From: Oncomelania hupensis
Lineage: Eukaryota; Mollusca; Gastropoda; Littorinimorpha; Pomatiopsidae
Direction of reading: 5' to 3'
DNA length: 64,000 nt
NCBI GenBank assembly: GCA_036898135.1
Contig: CM072522.1
Span: 5,322,151-5,386,150, forward strand
Every line of letters starts with the position of its first letter. Within the stretch, counting starts at the first letter, position 1. Under the pieces are notes generated by a model. It saw nothing but the letters and a program-made list of their open reading frames with translations. It was not told the DNA's origin and made no database searches. The translations under genes and the position numbers were made by a program. This document shows positions 63,505-64,000 of the stretch, piece by piece.

Positions 63505-63831
63505 TATTTTAAAAAGTTTTAAATTTCTTGAGGTTGTTCTTGTTAATAACATCATAGGAAGCCCTAGTGACCACCTGGCAGAAAGCGTCCCCAAGCTGAT
63601 CCAACAGACCTCATGCACAAATAAGGAGTCTTGTCCAGGAAGAGTTTTCAAGAAAAAAGGTAGGAGACTGGTCTAGCGAAGAAGAAGATAGTATAGCAGA
63701 TTGATAGAACAGAGCTGGAAAGAGAAAGAGCAAATGAGAAAGACAGCGACAGTGGGAATTTAAAGTACTAAATTTCCAGAAAGTGGGGATACTATTTATA
63801 CTGAAACCCCCGGGACCCCAACAGGGGGTTT
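63505..63831 (-). mobile_element. LINE 3'-UTR fragment (I/Nimb-type) g, minus strand
   Basis: In reverse complement it begins CCCCTGTTGGGGTCCCGGGG and runs through AATTCCCACTGTCGCTGTCT and TTGGGGACGCTTTCTGCC to TTATTAACAAG. It lacks the 3' tail. Confidence 0.8.
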
Positions 63832-64000
63832 TAGATACAGCGCAAAACGTGTTAAGAAAATGGTGAAGCACAATGACCTTGACCTTTGAGAAAGTATACA
63901 TACGAATGATTAACTTAGCAGTAGTTAAAGTATCTGCAAATCAAAACTGATGAAAATTGGTTGTTATTCTTAATAAGGCGAAAAATTTGATTTAAACAAA
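63832..64000. other. Window end, AGGTCA-like piece on minus strand
   Basis: ATGACCTTGACCTTTGAGAA is the reverse complement of the AAGGTCAAGGTCA motif. The remainder holds nothing I recognise. Confidence 0.4.

Overview
This 64 kb window is eukaryotic and consists almost entirely of transposable elements (TEs) and simple repeats. I recognise no intact host gene. The organism is most likely a marine mollusc, perhaps a gastropod. That is inferred from the mix of families: RTE-type LINEs with a 'craniofacial development protein 2'-like endonuclease, I/Nimb-type LINEs with RNase H, L2-, Rex1- and L1/Tx1-like LINEs, DIRS, hAT, Tc1, MULE and THAP elements, and a dispersed AGGTCA-rich repeat. No sequence search was run.

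Layout. 1-4.1 kb: a zinc-finger-like ORF end, a broken MULE-like gene on the minus strand, and an AGGTCA repeat split by a complete but defective Tc1 element (1779-3392). 4.6-9.2 kb: two RTE-type LINEs tail to tail, the second split by a solo LTR (8420-8996). 9.3-12 kb: another AGGTCA repeat, then a compound tandem array with tRNA-like segments and ATT/GTA tracts, then a G-rich minisatellite. 13.1-14.6 kb: a terminal-inverted-repeat (TIR) element carrying a THAP exon. 15.7-18.1 kb: a pile of LINE 3' ends and a second solo LTR (17275-17911). 18.3-21.6 kb: a FLYWCH/MULE transposon and, next to it, an internal-deletion derivative; both have G/C-run termini. 22.7-34 kb: one L1/Tx1-like LINE broken by a long-TIR element (23056-26205, itself holding a hAT) and by a 5.3 kb block (27088-32389) that contains a Rex1-like LINE. 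35.1-36.0 kb: a non-autonomous hAT. 36.2-43.9 kb: a complete LTR retrotransposon with one long open pol frame. 43.9-48.4 kb: an L2 3' end, a third RTE copy and a DIRS fragment. 48.9-52.6 kb: a LINE with a restriction-like endonuclease and an L2-like LINE, both minus strand. 54.8-60.9 kb: a full-length I/Nimb-type LINE with a perfect 14-bp target duplication. 61.9-63.5 kb: a second Tc1 copy.

The two youngest-looking elements stand out. The LTR element at 36238-43894 has the order gag-protease-integrase-RT-RNase H, with integrase before RT. That is the Gmr1 arrangement, unusual for Ty3/Gypsy. It has a murine-leukaemia-virus-style tRNA-Pro primer site and LTRs with about five single-base differences. 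The LINE at 54845-60943 has an intact ORF2 and a one-base problem in an A10 run at the start of ORF1. Its 3' UTR carries a diverged duplicate of the end of ORF2. Its 3'-terminal motif (GGTCCTGAT...TCCGCTGGACC) also ends the L2-like copies, so two LINE clades seem to share a 3' tail.

Nothing here forms an operon or pathway. The biology is layered insertion, and the nesting gives a relative order of events at several places.
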